Positions 44,179 to 53,446 of a stretch of DNA of 64,000 bases are shown here, in pieces; position 1 is the first letter of the stretch; each line of letters opens with the position of its first letter. The stretch is from NCBI RefSeq assembly GCF_004349065.1, contig NZ_SMKZ01000003.1, positions 1-64,000 on the forward strand, given 5' to 3'. The notes beneath the pieces are model-generated. The model had not been told where the DNA came from and did not search any database. It saw only the letters and a list, made by a program, of their open reading frames with translations. The position numbers and the translations under genes are program-made. Source of the DNA: Jiangella asiatica (lineage in GTDB: Bacteria; Actinomycetota; Actinomycetes; Jiangellales; Jiangellaceae).

Positions 44179-44312
44179 CCGGCCGGGCCACGGTCCGGCC
44201 GACGTTTGCCGGCGGTCCCACGCGCGCGGGGCTGCGGACGTGGGGGGGACACCCGCAGCCCTGCCGGCACGGAAGCCGGCGTGCCGTTCGAGACGCACGC
44301 CGGGATCCGTGG

Positions 44313-45086
44313 TCAGTTGCGTCCTGCCATGACGCCGCCGTCGACATCGACGATGGCGCCGGTCATCCAGCTCGACTTGTCCGACAACAGGAACGACACC
44401 GCGTTCGCGATGTCCTCCGGACTGCCGACCCGCCCCAGCGGGTGGAAGCCGGCGAAGCTGTCGACGGTCTCATCGAGCTTGTCTTCGGGGACGAAACCCA
44501 GGTACAGGGGAGTCTTCACGACCGCGGGCGCGACCGCGTTGACCCGGATGCCGTGCGGCGCCAGCTCGATCGCGAGCGCCTTGGTAAACGAGTGCAGGCC
44601 GCCCTTTTGTACGGAGTAGCCCGTGTGTGGCGTCGCGGCGATGCCCTGGTGCGCCCACATCGAGCCGATGTTGACGACGGCGCCGCCCTGGCCCCCGGCG
44701 ACCATGCCCGCGACGACGGTCTGCGTGATGAAGAACAGCGCGCGGTTGAGTTCGTTGTACGAGTCATAGAACGCTTCGTCGTACTCACTGAACGCCTTCG
44801 GGATGAAGAAGCCCGCGGCGTTGACGAGCAGGGTCGCGTCGGCGTGCTCGGCGGCGAGCTGCTTGCGGACCTCCGGCACCTGGTCACGGTCGGTCAGCTC
44901 GGCCGTGATGCCCCAGGCCTTCCCGTGCTGCGACAACTCCCCGACCACGGCCCGGACCTTGTCCTCATCTCGGCCCGTGATTACAGCGGTGCCACCGCCG
45001 ACGATGACCCGGTGAGCCGTGGCCAATCCCATGCCGCTGGTGCCGCCGACGACGACGACCTTACGGTCCTTGAAACTCTCACTCAT
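44313..45086 (-). CDS. Short-chain dehydrogenase/reductase (active-site intact)
   Basis: The 257-residue SDR contains VVVVGGTSGMG (cofactor loop), a LVNAAG segment, and the catalytic residues Ser 142 (NIGSMW), Tyr 157 and Lys 161 (YSVQK). AGGAACAAC precedes the ATG at 45086. Its closest relative is the next gene, with which it shares more than half of its residues and even the upstream leader. Substrate unknown. Confidence 0.88.
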   Translation of the reverse strand: MSESFKDRKVVVVGGTSGMGLATAHRVIVGGGTAVITGRDEDKVRAVVGELSQHGKAWGITAELTDRDQVPEVRKQLAAEHADATLLVNAAGFFIPKAFSEYDEAFYDSYNELNRALFFITQTVVAGMVAGGQGGAVVNIGSMWAHQGIAATPHTGYSVQKGGLHSFTKALAIELAPHGIRVNAVAPAVVKTPLYLGFVPEDKLDETVDSFAGFHPLGRVGSPEDIANAVSFLLSDKSSWMTGAIVDVDGGVMAGRN

Positions 45087-45248
45087 GACAGTTGTTCCTT
45101 CCCACTGAAACGCGATTTGTACTGGATAGAGCCCGGTGCCCCGGGAGCAGATGGACGTCCCTGGAGCTCGGCGCCGGTTTGGGCCACATGCCCGGTGTGC
45201 GGGTTCCTTCGTGCACGTACGGCTTCGATCGACGCCTTCTGCGGGTGC

Positions 45249-46016
45249 CTAGTTGCGACCGGCCATGACGCCGCCGTCGACGTTGAGGATGGCGCCCGTG
45301 GTCCAGCTCGAGGCCGGCGAGAGCAGGAAGGTGATCGCGGAGGCCAGGTCCCGCGGGGTGCCGACTCGGCCGAGCGGGTGCAGGCTCGCCATCTGCTGCA
45401 GTGTGGCTTCTCGCTGGTCGGCGGGAAGCCAGTCGAAATGGGGCGTATCGGTGACGGCCGGAGCCACGGCGTTCACACGGATGCCCGCGGGGGCGAGTTC
45501 GATGGCCAAGTTGTGCGTGAGTGCGTGCAGGCCAGCCTTGGCCATCGAGAACGCCGATGACGGTGTCACGGCGAGGGCCTGGTGCGCCCACATAGCGCCA
45601 ACGTTCACGATCGCCCCGCCCTGACCGCCGGCGACCATGCCCCGGACGACGGTCTGAGTCAGGAAGAACGTCGCCCTGTTGAGGTGGTGATAGGAGTCGT
45701 AATCCGCGACGTCGTGGTCGAGGAAGGTCTTGAGCCGGACCAGGCCCGCCGAGTTGACCAGGAGGGTGGCGTCCGCGTGGTTCTCCGCCAGCTGCTTCTG
45801 CGCCTCGACGACCTGGTCCCAGTCTGTCAGGTCGGCCGCGACCGACCACGCGCTGCCGGAGCGCGACAGGCTCCCGACAGCGTCGTCGAGTTTCCGACCG
45901 CGGCCCACGATCACCGCACTGCCGCCTGCCGCGATCACGTCCTTCGCGGTCTTGAAGCCGATGCCGCTGCTGCCGCCGACGACCACGACCTTACGGCCCT
46001 GGAAACCCTCACTCAT
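45249..46016 (-). CDS. SDR paralogue lacking catalytic Ser and Tyr
   Basis: A 255-residue tandem paralogue of the SDR at 44313. The cofactor loop [11 protein letters not shown] is intact, but the catalytic positions read Ala 141 (NVGAMW) and Phe 156 (AFSMAK), with only Lys 160 kept. The Phe codon is TTC where Tyr would be TAC/TAT. Leader sequences before both genes are alike (CCTTCCCA, CGCGAT-TGT, CCCGGT), so the duplication of about 930 bp included the promoter. It may bind NAD(P) as a non-catalytic subunit or sensor, or be a decaying duplicate. Confidence 0.82.
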   Translation of the reverse strand: MSEGFQGRKVVVVGGSSGIGFKTAKDVIAAGGSAVIVGRGRKLDDAVGSLSRSGSAWSVAADLTDWDQVVEAQKQLAENHADATLLVNSAGLVRLKTFLDHDVADYDSYHHLNRATFFLTQTVVRGMVAGGQGGAIVNVGAMWAHQALAVTPSSAFSMAKAGLHALTHNLAIELAPAGIRVNAVAPAVTDTPHFDWLPADQREATLQQMASLHPLGRVGTPRDLASAITFLLSPASSWTTGAILNVDGGVMAGRN

Positions 46017-46324
46017 GACAGTCGTCCCTTCCCATCGGAGCGCGATCTGTGCTGGGTAGAACCCGGTCCCCGGGAAGGGGCACGACGCCGGTGGACTCGG
46101 CGCCGGTTGGCCACGACTCGCACAGCTCACCGCTTGCCCAGGCACATAGCCTGAAGACCGAAGGTAGACTCGACGGAACTGGTCGGTCAAGTCCACTTCT
46201 GAGTCCAAGCGAGTGTGTGATGTGGACGAGTCGTGAGCCGACTCCCCTCCAGCGGCCGGCGGGCAGGCCGTGATCCAGCTCTGCCTCGACGATGGATGCG
46301 GCACGGACATGTCCGTCATACGCG

Positions 46325-46343
46325 CAGGCTAAGTGCTGCTTAG
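46325..46343. repeat. Short inverted repeat GGCTAAG-N5-CTTAGCC
   Basis: A seven-base perfect inverted repeat, loop TGCTG, 164 bases upstream of the ATPase start. It could be a further operator or a terminator between divergent genes. There is no adjacent T-run. Confidence 0.35.
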
Positions 46344-46446
46344 CCCGGGATCGGCCGCCTCCGGGGTGGCTGGAGTCGTTCCGCTCCCAGAGCCGGCGGC
46401 GCCGGGGCGCCCTCGCTTGACCGAGGTCGGGTCCGCACGTTGCTAG

Positions 46447-46460
46447 GGACTATAGAGTCC
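46447..46460. promoter_or_regulatory. Palindromic operator GGACTATAGAGTCC
   Basis: The perfect GGAC-N6-GTCC site with central TATAGA overlaps a likely -10 region and lies 46 bases before the ATPase ATG, an ideal position for repression. Confidence 0.7.
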
Positions 46461-46506
46461 ATATCCTGGGGCATATCTGGACGGCGACATCGACCTGGAG
46501 GCACTG

Positions 46507-48765
46507 ATGGCCAGCAATGAACAAGCAACCGGCCACAGTAGGCACATCGACCACCCACTCCTGGCTGGGCCGGATGCGAGCCGCGAGATGCATCACCGCG
46601 TTCACTCGAGCCATGCGGCGCACACGAGCAGCGACGCACCTGCCCGCCACGGTGGCTACGAGACGCACTCCGGCCACAGCCACCCTGGACATGCTGACCA
46701 GCACAAGCACGCAGGTCACAGCCCGAAGATGTTCAAGGACCGCTTCTGGCTGTCGCTGGTTCTGGCCATCCCGGTGGTGCTCACCAGCGAGACGATCAAG
46801 GACTGGTTCGGCTATCAGCTCGAGTTCGCCGGTGCCGGCTGGGTCGCCCCGCTGCTCGGCACGGCGATCTTCATCTATGGGGGATCGCCATTCATCAAGG
46901 GTGCGATCTCTGAGGTGCAGGACCGCCAGCCGGGGATGATGCTGCTCATTGCCATGGCCATCACGGTCGCGTTCGGAGCGAGCTGGCTGGCCCGCCTCGA
47001 CGTCGTCGATGTCGAAATCTGGTGGGAGATGTCGCTGCTGATCGTGATCATGCTGCTCGGCCACTGGATGGAGATGCGCGCCATCGTCAGCGCCCACAGC
47101 GCGCTCGCTGAGCTGACCGAGCTGCTGCCGGACGAAGCAGATCGAATCGCCGACAACGGGGACATCGAAACGGTCCGGGCAGGCGACCTCGCAGTGGGTG
47201 ACTTCGTCCTCATCCGCCCTGGCGGGCGGGTGCCGGCCGACGGCACGATCGTGACCGGACGGGCCGAGCTCGACGAGTCGACGATCACCGGCGAGTCGAA
47301 TCCGGTGCGCCGCGGCGAGGGTGATCGCGTCATCGCCGCCAGCGTCGCGGTCGACGGTTCGGTTCGCGTCCGGATCGACGCTGTGGGCGACGACACCGCG
47401 CTGGCCGGCATCCAACGCCTGGTTGCTGCGGCTGAGGCCTCGAACTCACGCACCCAGGTGCTTGCCGATCGGGCCGCGGCCGTGCTGTTCTACGTGGCGG
47501 TCACCGTTGCCGCGATCACCACCACGATGTGGGCGATCTTGGGCCAGCCCGACGATGCGATCACCCGGTCGCTGACCGTGCTGATCATCGCCTGCCCGCA
47601 CGCACTGGGTCTGGCGATCCCGCTGGTGGTATCCATCGCGACGTCGAAGTCCGCGCGTCACGGCATCTTGGTCAAGGACCGTCTTGCTCTGGAACGGGTG
47701 CATAAGGTCGACGCCGTCCTGTTCGACAAGACCGGCACGCTCACCAAGGGCGAGCACGCCGTCACCGGCGTCGCGGCGGCAGGCGGGGACGAGGACAACC
47801 TCCTGGCGTTGGCGGCCGCCGTGGAAGGCGACAGCGAGCACCCACTGGCCCGGGCGATCGTCACGGCTGCTCGCGACCGCGGTCTCGAGGTGCCGCGGGC
47901 CGGCGGCTTCGCCTCGATGACCGGCCGTGGAGTAGAAGCGCACGTCGACGATTCGACAGTGGCGGTCGGCGGGCCGGCGCTGCTTCGCGAGCGTGGGCTC
48001 GACGTGCCGGACGAGCTGCGGGCCGTGATCGATGAATGGGAGAGCCGAGGCGCGGCCGTCCTGCACGTCGTCACCGACGGGATCGTCGTCGGCGCGGTCG
48101 AACTCGAGGACCAGGTGCGTCCGGAGTCGCGCGAAGCCGTCGAGGCGCTGCACAAGCGGGGCGTCAAAGTGGCGATGATCACCGGTGATGCGGAGCAGGT
48201 AGCCGAGGCCGTGGCGGCCGACCTGGGCATCGAGGAGGTGTTCGCCGAGGTCCTGCCCGAGGACAAGGACAAGGCGGTGACTGAGTTGCAGGCACGTGGG
48301 CACACGGTGGCCATGGTCGGCGACGGTGTCAATGACGCGCCGGCACTGACTCGCGCCGACGTCGGAATCGCCATCGGAGCCGGTACGGACGTTGCGATCG
48401 AATCTGCCGGCATCGTGCTGGCCTCGGATGATCCGCGTGGAGTTGTCGCTGTGGCAACGTTGTCGAAGGCGAGCTACCGCAAGATGCAGCAGAACCTGTG
48501 GTGGGCAGCGGGATACAACCTGCTTGCCCTTCCGCTCGCCGGGGGTGTGCTCGCCTGGGCGGGCTTTGTGCTGCCGATGGCTGTGGGTGCGATCTTGATG
48601 AGTTCGTCCACCATGATCGTGGCGATCAACGCCCAGCTCCTACGCCGAATCGACCTAAGCCCCGCCGCCGTCCAACCCGACCGCCGAGACGAACTCGCAC
48701 CCATTCGCGTTGCCGTGTTCACCGACGACGACGTCCGAGCTCTCCGCCCACGTAGGCGTCGATGA
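46507..48765 (+). CDS. CopB-type P1B-3 heavy-metal transporting ATPase
   Basis: This is a 752-residue membrane ATPase. A His-rich N-terminus (HHRVHSSHAAH, HSGHSHPGHADQHKHAGH, to about 75) replaces the usual heavy-metal domains. The intramembrane metal motif is CPH (about 363-365), diagnostic of P1B-3 (Cu/Ag-exporting CopB-like) rather than CPC enzymes. The phosphorylation motif DKTGT lies near 407, with SEHPLARAI and GDGVNDAP following. GGAGG precedes the ATG. A GGAC-N6-GTCC operator lies just upstream. The C-terminal 30 residues are Arg/Pro-rich and overlap the region before the next gene. Confidence 0.92.
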   Translation: MASNEQATGHSRHIDHPLLAGPDASREMHHRVHSSHAAHTSSDAPARHGGYETHSGHSHPGHADQHKHAGHSPKMFKDRFWLSLVLAIPVVLTSETIKDWFGYQLEFAGAGWVAPLLGTAIFIYGGSPFIKGAISEVQDRQPGMMLLIAMAITVAFGASWLARLDVVDVEIWWEMSLLIVIMLLGHWMEMRAIVSAHSALAELTELLPDEADRIADNGDIETVRAGDLAVGDFVLIRPGGRVPADGTIVTGRAELDESTITGESNPVRRGEGDRVIAASVAVDGSVRVRIDAVGDDTALAGIQRLVAAAEASNSRTQVLADRAAAVLFYVAVTVAAITTTMWAILGQPDDAITRSLTVLIIACPHALGLAIPLVVSIATSKSARHGILVKDRLALERVHKVDAVLFDKTGTLTKGEHAVTGVAAAGGDEDNLLALAAAVEGDSEHPLARAIVTAARDRGLEVPRAGGFASMTGRGVEAHVDDSTVAVGGPALLRERGLDVPDELRAVIDEWESRGAAVLHVVTDGIVVGAVELEDQVRPESREAVEALHKRGVKVAMITGDAEQVAEAVAADLGIEEVFAEVLPEDKDKAVTELQARGHTVAMVGDGVNDAPALTRADVGIAIGAGTDVAIESAGIVLASDDPRGVVAVATLSKASYRKMQQNLWWAAGYNLLALPLAGGVLAWAGFVLPMAVGAILMSSSTMIVAINAQLLRRIDLSPAAVQPDRRDELAPIRVAVFTDDDVRALRPRRRR

Positions 48766-48853
48766 TGCAGCCGCGACCGCCGAGGAAACGGCCGGCCACG
48801 AGGGTCTGCGAATGACAGCGGTTCGACCTTCCGACCATGAAACCGGAGTGCAG

Positions 48854-49450
48854 ATGGCCGACGCCTTGAGCGCCGTCATAGACGAGCTGACGTCCGACCC
48901 GTCCAACGCGTGGGCACGTGACCTCGGCTACCGTCCGGTGTGGGCCGGGTCCCCGTCCGCCCGGATCGCGATCATCGGCCAGGCACCTGGCCGGCGCGCC
49001 CAGGAGAGCGGCATCCCGTGGCACGACGCCAGCGGCGAGCGCCTACGCTCGTGGTTGGGTATCCACGACGACGAGTTCTACGACCCCACGCTGTTCGCCA
49101 TCGTGCCGATGGACTTCTACTTCCCAGGCAAAGGCAAGACGGGTGACCTGCCCCCGCGCACGGACTTCGCCCCGCGGTGGCATCCGCGCCTCCTCGCCGC
49201 GATGCCTCACATCACCCTCCGCGTGCTCATCGGCGCGCACGCGCAGCGGTTCTACCTCGCGGGCCGGGCCAAGGAGAACCTGACCCAGACGGTGCAGTCC
49301 TACCGCGAATACCTCCCCGCCGAGTTCCCGCTGGTGCACCCGTCGCCGCTGAACTATCGCTGGCATGCCAACAACCCATGGTTCACGGCCGAAGTCGTAC
49401 CTGAGCTGGCCCGCCAGGTATCGCCGATCCTGACAGGAGCAACGAGATGA
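48854..49450 (+). CDS. Uracil-DNA-glycosylase-like protein
   Basis: The gene encodes a 198-residue protein of the UDG superfamily. Motif 1 region IAIIGQAPGRRAQESGIPW and motif 2 region HPSPLN (LVHPSPLNYRWHANNPWF) are recognisable, with ARIAIIG as the first strand. It probably excises uracil or another damaged base, or is a repair-like relative. ATG 48854 with GGAG upstream is preferred; the long frame from 48710 overlaps the ATPase end. It is followed with a four-base overlap by the AhpD-like gene. A broken copy of this gene family is at 36160. Confidence 0.78.
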   Translation: MADALSAVIDELTSDPSNAWARDLGYRPVWAGSPSARIAIIGQAPGRRAQESGIPWHDASGERLRSWLGIHDDEFYDPTLFAIVPMDFYFPGKGKTGDLPPRTDFAPRWHPRLLAAMPHITLRVLIGAHAQRFYLAGRAKENLTQTVQSYREYLPAEFPLVHPSPLNYRWHANNPWFTAEVVPELARQVSPILTGATR

Positions 49451-49938
49451 CCGATGTGACCTTCACCAACCACCGGGCCGACAGCTCGGCCAACGAGGAC
49501 CTGGCCAAGCTCGCCCGACACGGCGCCGATGCCTTCGGCTACAAGGCCCAGCTGCGCATCGACCGCCAGCTCGCCCAACTCCTGCGCTTGCGGGTGTCTC
49601 AGATCAACAACTGCGTCTACTGCCTCAACCTCCACTACGAGGCGGCACGCGACGCCGGCATCCCCCGACCGTTGATCGACACTCTGACCGCCTGGTGGGA
49701 GACAGACCTGCACACCGACGCCGCGCGCGCGGCACTCGCCTACGCCGAGGCGATCACTCGCGTCGCGGATGCGAGCGTCGCCAACGATTTCGGTGCCCGG
49801 CACGACGCGCTCGCCGAGCACTTCTCGCCGGAGGAGGTCCTCGAGATCATCGGGATCGTCATCAACATGAACGTCTGGACCCGGCTCAAGATGGCCGAGG
49901 GCGCCGTCCCCCGGCTCGCCGAGCAGGCGATGTCGTGA
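49447..49938 (+). CDS. AhpD-like carboxymuconolactone decarboxylase-family protein
   Basis: A 163-residue all-helical protein with the redox motif NNCVYCLNLHYEAAR (CxxC with following His), as in alkylhydroperoxidase AhpD-like proteins. It may act as a thiol-dependent peroxidase or adaptor. Its start overlaps the UDG-like stop (ATGA), so the two are co-translated. It fits the oxidative-stress theme of the neighbourhood. Confidence 0.88.
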   Translation: MTDVTFTNHRADSSANEDLAKLARHGADAFGYKAQLRIDRQLAQLLRLRVSQINNCVYCLNLHYEAARDAGIPRPLIDTLTAWWETDLHTDAARAALAYAEAITRVADASVANDFGARHDALAEHFSPEEVLEIIGIVINMNVWTRLKMAEGAVPRLAEQAMS

Positions 49939-50084
49939 ACCCGCTCAGCTGCAGGCCGCGGAACTGTCTGAGGCGGTTGACGCAGCGGTCGACGACGATG
50001 CGCTACGCATAGTTCGTGTGGAGGGCCGGCGGCCGCCAGGCAACCTACTGCCCGCCGCGTAGTCGTCACGCTCCCGGCGCGAGG

Positions 50085-51965
50085 TCACGACGATGTGGGC
50101 TGCTGGGTAAGCGCTGCGCGCACGAGGCCAGCCAACGTGTCGATGTCGTAGGCGCCATGATGACGTCGGCCGTTCACGAAAAAGGTCGGCGTGCCTGCGA
50201 CTCCGCTCTGGTCCGCGCCGTCGATGTCGCGCGTCACGCGTGGCCAGTACTTGCGTTTGCGAAGCTGTTCCGCCACGAGTTCTGGGTCGAGCCCGAGCTT
50301 GCTCGCATGTTCCACCAGGTCTTGTGCTGTGAGGGCGTCTTGGTGCCCGAACAGCAGGTCGTGCATCTCCCAGAACTTTCCGTGTGCCGCGGCTATCTCC
50401 GAGACCTCCGCGGCTCGTTGGGCATTCTCATGAACGTCCTCGAGCGGCAAGTGCCGGAACACGAACCGGAGGTCGGCGCCGAACTCGCTGAGCAGCGTGC
50501 GGATTGCCGGTTCGGCCTGCCCACAGTAGGGGCATTCGAAGTCGCCGTATTCCACCAGCGTGACGGGCGCGTCAGCTGGTCCGCGGATGTGATCGATCTT
50601 TGGGTCTACGGGGTCAGACAGATCGATCAGTGCCGGCGCCTGCCCGGCCGCTGCGGAAGCGTCCTGCTGAGGCAGGCGTACGATCACGCGGAATATCAGC
50701 CAGCCCAGTCCAGTCGCCAGCACCGACGCAGCGAAGATGCCGAGCTTGGCCTCCTCTAGCGCCCGCCCGTCGAACGAGATCTCGGCGATGAACAACGACA
50801 CGGTGAATCCGATGCCGGCCACCGCCGCGGTCCCGAACAGCGGTCGCCACGGCGCGGTCAGTGGAAATCCGCCAAGGCTGCGGCGGGTGGCCAGCCAGCT
50901 GGCCCCGGTGATGCCGATGAGCTTGCCGATGACAAGGGCGACAATGATCCCGACGGTGATGGGCGATGTCGCGGCGTGTTCGACCATGTCGCGGTCGAGC
51001 TCGACGCCGGCATTCGCCACCGCGAAGAGTGGGACGATGAGGTAGCTGGTCGCCGGGTGGTAGATCTCCTGCATCCGCTCGTTCGGCGATATCGCGGTGC
51101 GCAGTCCGCGCCCAGCTGACCGTGCGAGGCCAGAGGTGGGCTGCTCGCGGAATGAACGCCACAGCGAGCTGGCCTGCTGCAGCGCTGATCGCGATGGCGG
51201 ATACGCCGTCGCAACCAGGCCCATCGCCACGCCGGCGATCGTGGCATGTACTCCCGACTCGAGCAGCCCGACCCAGAGGATGACACCCAGACCAAAGTAG
51301 ATCGCTCCGTGCGTGATGCCGGCCGCGCGGAACGCCACCACCACACCGAACACGCCAACCGCAAGGGCCAAGGGCACGAGGGCGAGGTCATCGGTGTAGG
51401 CGAGCGCGATCACGGTCAAAGCGCCGACGTCGTCGACGACCACCAACGTCAGTAGAAACACGCGTAGCCGAGGTGGGCATCGCCGCCCGACCAGCGCCAG
51501 CACGCCAAGAGCGAACGCTGTGTCGGTTGCCATCACGATGCCCCATCCATGGGCGGCTTCGGTTCCCACGTTGAACGACAAGTAGATCAGCGCCGGCACA
51601 AGCATTCCGCCGAGCGCGGCGACCACGGGCACCGCGACGCGGCGGCGATCACGTAGCTCCCCCATGTCGAGCTCCCGCCGAATCTCCAGCCCGATGACGA
51701 AGAAGAACAGCGCCATCAGGCCGTCGTTGACCCAGCCGCGTAGGTCTTCACTGACCTCCGCCGCGCCGAGGCGAATCGAAAGCTCCGTAGCCCAGACGTC
51801 CTCATAGGTGCGACCCCACGGTGAGTTCGCCCAAGCCAAGGCGAGCAGCACCGCACCCAGCAACACGACGGCGCTGCCGACCTCGGTGGTGATGAACCTT
51901 CGGGTAGGGCGGGCGAGGTTGCGCACCCACGCAGTGCGCCGCGGTGCCTGAAACGCCTGCGCCAT
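50085..51965 (-). CDS. nhaA: NhaA Na+/H+ antiporter fused to a DsbA-like thioredoxin domain
   Basis: This is a 626-residue two-part protein. Residues 1 to about 420 form NhaA with multiple membrane helices and the family segments VGLEIRRELDMGEL and FLLTLVVVDDVGALTVIALAY (the essential Asp pair). From about 460 a DsbA-type domain starts: VTLVEYGDFECPYCGQ with CPYC at 478-481, and GVAGTPTFFVNGRRHHG as the cis-Pro loop. Fusions of this kind are known in actinobacteria. The thioredoxin part is predicted on the outer side or cytoplasmic depending on helix count; I cannot fix it. Divergent from the DyP operon. Confidence 0.93.
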   Translation of the reverse strand: MAQAFQAPRRTAWVRNLARPTRRFITTEVGSAVVLLGAVLLALAWANSPWGRTYEDVWATELSIRLGAAEVSEDLRGWVNDGLMALFFFVIGLEIRRELDMGELRDRRRVAVPVVAALGGMLVPALIYLSFNVGTEAAHGWGIVMATDTAFALGVLALVGRRCPPRLRVFLLTLVVVDDVGALTVIALAYTDDLALVPLALAVGVFGVVVAFRAAGITHGAIYFGLGVILWVGLLESGVHATIAGVAMGLVATAYPPSRSALQQASSLWRSFREQPTSGLARSAGRGLRTAISPNERMQEIYHPATSYLIVPLFAVANAGVELDRDMVEHAATSPITVGIIVALVIGKLIGITGASWLATRRSLGGFPLTAPWRPLFGTAAVAGIGFTVSLFIAEISFDGRALEEAKLGIFAASVLATGLGWLIFRVIVRLPQQDASAAAGQAPALIDLSDPVDPKIDHIRGPADAPVTLVEYGDFECPYCGQAEPAIRTLLSEFGADLRFVFRHLPLEDVHENAQRAAEVSEIAAAHGKFWEMHDLLFGHQDALTAQDLVEHASKLGLDPELVAEQLRKRKYWPRVTRDIDGADQSGVAGTPTFFVNGRRHHGAYDIDTLAGLVRAALTQQPTSS

Positions 51966-52047
51966 CGGCTGTCCTCTCCTTGGAGCTCGATGTCTACCCA
52001 GGTGTGTTCCGCGTCCACCGTTCAGCCGTCACGTAGGAGCAAGCTTA

Positions 52048-52061
52048 GGACTAGTTCGTCC
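52048..52061. promoter_or_regulatory. Operator GGACTAGTTCGTCC
   Basis: Member of the GGAC-N6-GTCC set. It is 83 bases upstream of nhaA and about 320 bases before the DyP start, so it is best placed to control nhaA and possibly the divergent DyP operon. Confidence 0.55.
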
Positions 52062-52096
52062 ATAGCATCTCCTCCGTCCAGTTGATTGATTAACTG

Positions 52097-52118
52097 GGCC
52101 AGGCGAAACAGCCTGGCC
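52097..52118. repeat. 8-bp hairpin in the nhaA/DyP gap
   Basis: GGCCAGGC, loop GAAACA, GCCTGGCC. A stable stem without a T-run. It may lie in the leader of the DyP operon and act as an attenuator, or be a relic. Confidence 0.4.
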
Positions 52119-52378
52119 GCTGACCTCGACGAACCGCGCTGTCGAGGCTCGCGAGGCGTCGTTGAGGAACGCGGCTTGCCTCAGGCAGGGTACCGCTACC
52201 GATTGAGAATTGGACCGTCGAGGTCAGTTGTTGGATGATCTGCGTGTAGAACGCCGAGTTCTGGCACCGCGACCAGCTCGCGGACGGATAGCGCGGTGCA
52301 GGCGTGAACGAGATGAAGCGAGGTGTGCGTGATCCGTCCACCCCTCTGCCGGCTTCGAATGACCAGCGTCCTGGACGA

Positions 52379-53446
52379 ATGGATCACGACAACCAGATGA
52401 CAGCGATACCTCCTGAGGACCGAGCCCAAGACGTCCTCGCACCGCCTGCCATGGCGGCGATCTTTCTGACTCTCACGGTCCGTCCCGGTGGTGAGGATGC
52501 AGTCCGTGAGGCGCTTTCAGGGCTCGCTGGGCTCACTCGCGCGATCGGGTTCCGCGTACCGGAGGCCCAATTGAGCTGCGTCGTTGGTGTCGGCGCGAGG
52601 CTGTGGGATCGGATGTACGACGCCCCACGTCCCGTCCGCCTGCACACATTCGAGCCGGTCGTCGGCGCGCAGCACACAGCTGTTTCCACCCCAGGGGACC
52701 TGCTGTTTCACGTACGCGCAACCCGACAAGACCTCTGCTTCGAGCTCTGCTACCAGGTGATGCGCGGCCTCGATGGCTCGGTCGACGCCGTCGATGAGGT
52801 CCATGGATTTCGGTACTGGGACGAACGCGACCTGCTCGGCTTCGTGGATGGCACCGAGAGTCCCACCTCGAGGGTGGCGGCGGCAGCAGCCGGGTTCGTC
52901 GGCGACGAGGATCCGTACTACGTCGGTGGCAGCTATGTGATCGTCCAGAAGTATCTCCATGACCTGGCGGCGTGGGACAAGCTCTCGGTCGAGGAGCAGG
53001 AATTGGCCGTGGGACGCAGGAAGCTCAGCGACATCGAGCTGCCCGACGGGGTCAAGCCGCCCAACTCTCACGTCGCCGCGACGACGATCGTCGACCCCGA
53101 CGGGACCGAGCGACAGATCCTGCGTCACAACATGCCGTTCGGCAACGTTGCGGCCGGCGAGTTCGGTACCTACTTCATCGGCTACGCCGCCGACCCAGCC
53201 GTCATCGAACACATGCTGCAACGCATGTTCATCGGGGAGCCGCCGGGCAACACCGACCGGATCCTCGACTTCTCCACCGCAGTCACAGGTTCTCTGTTCT
53301 TCGTCCCACCTGCGGACTTCCTCGAGGATCCCGACACCGTTGTGGCCGCTGCCTCGTCGCGGGGCCTGGCCACGGCGAACAACGACACGATGCCGAGCGA
53401 CGGGTCGCTCGGCATCGGCAGCTTGAGAAGGAGTAATGGTTCGTGA
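52379..53446 (+). CDS. DyP-type heme peroxidase with encapsulin-targeting tail
   Basis: A 355-residue dye-decolourising peroxidase. The distal GxxDG motif appears as GFVDGTESP, and a proximal His lies in ILRHNMPFGN. The C-terminal 16 residues (SDGSLGIGSLRRSNGS) match the encapsulin cargo-loading peptide (DGSLGIGSLK-like). The next gene, overlapping by GTGA, is the shell protein. Start not certain: ATG 52379 or 52397 both lack a strong Shine-Dalgarno. It oxidises phenolic or dye-like substrates, or deals with peroxide inside the compartment. Confidence 0.93.
   Translation: MDHDNQMTAIPPEDRAQDVLAPPAMAAIFLTLTVRPGGEDAVREALSGLAGLTRAIGFRVPEAQLSCVVGVGARLWDRMYDAPRPVRLHTFEPVVGAQHTAVSTPGDLLFHVRATRQDLCFELCYQVMRGLDGSVDAVDEVHGFRYWDERDLLGFVDGTESPTSRVAAAAAGFVGDEDPYYVGGSYVIVQKYLHDLAAWDKLSVEEQELAVGRRKLSDIELPDGVKPPNSHVAATTIVDPDGTERQILRHNMPFGNVAAGEFGTYFIGYAADPAVIEHMLQRMFIGEPPGNTDRILDFSTAVTGSLFFVPPADFLEDPDTVVAAASSRGLATANNDTMPSDGSLGIGSLRRSNGS

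Larger units (their letters stand above)
46017..46506. other. Intergenic region between SDR pair and copper ATPase
   Basis: It contains a possible leftward promoter for the SDR genes (TTGACC on the minus strand at 46190-46185, 18-base gap, TACCTT at 46166-46161), a hairpin GGCTAAG/CTTAGCC (46325-46343) and the operator at 46447-46460. No gene is seen. Confidence 0.4.
51966..52378. other. Divergent intergenic region (nhaA / DyP-encapsulin)
   Basis: It contains the GGAC-N6-GTCC site at 52048-52061, an inverted CCAGTT-N8-AACTGG and a hairpin GGCCAGGC-N6-GCCTGGCC (52097-52118). No coding sequence is seen. Promoters for both directions are expected here. Confidence 0.5.

Noticed and set aside
43905-45560. 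Rightward frame of 551 codons spanning ndh and SDR genes
   Set aside because: Antisense read-through of three genes and a repeat; no family match.
47446-48303. Leftward frame inside the copper ATPase
   Set aside because: Antisense shadow; the ATPase frame has complete P-type motifs.
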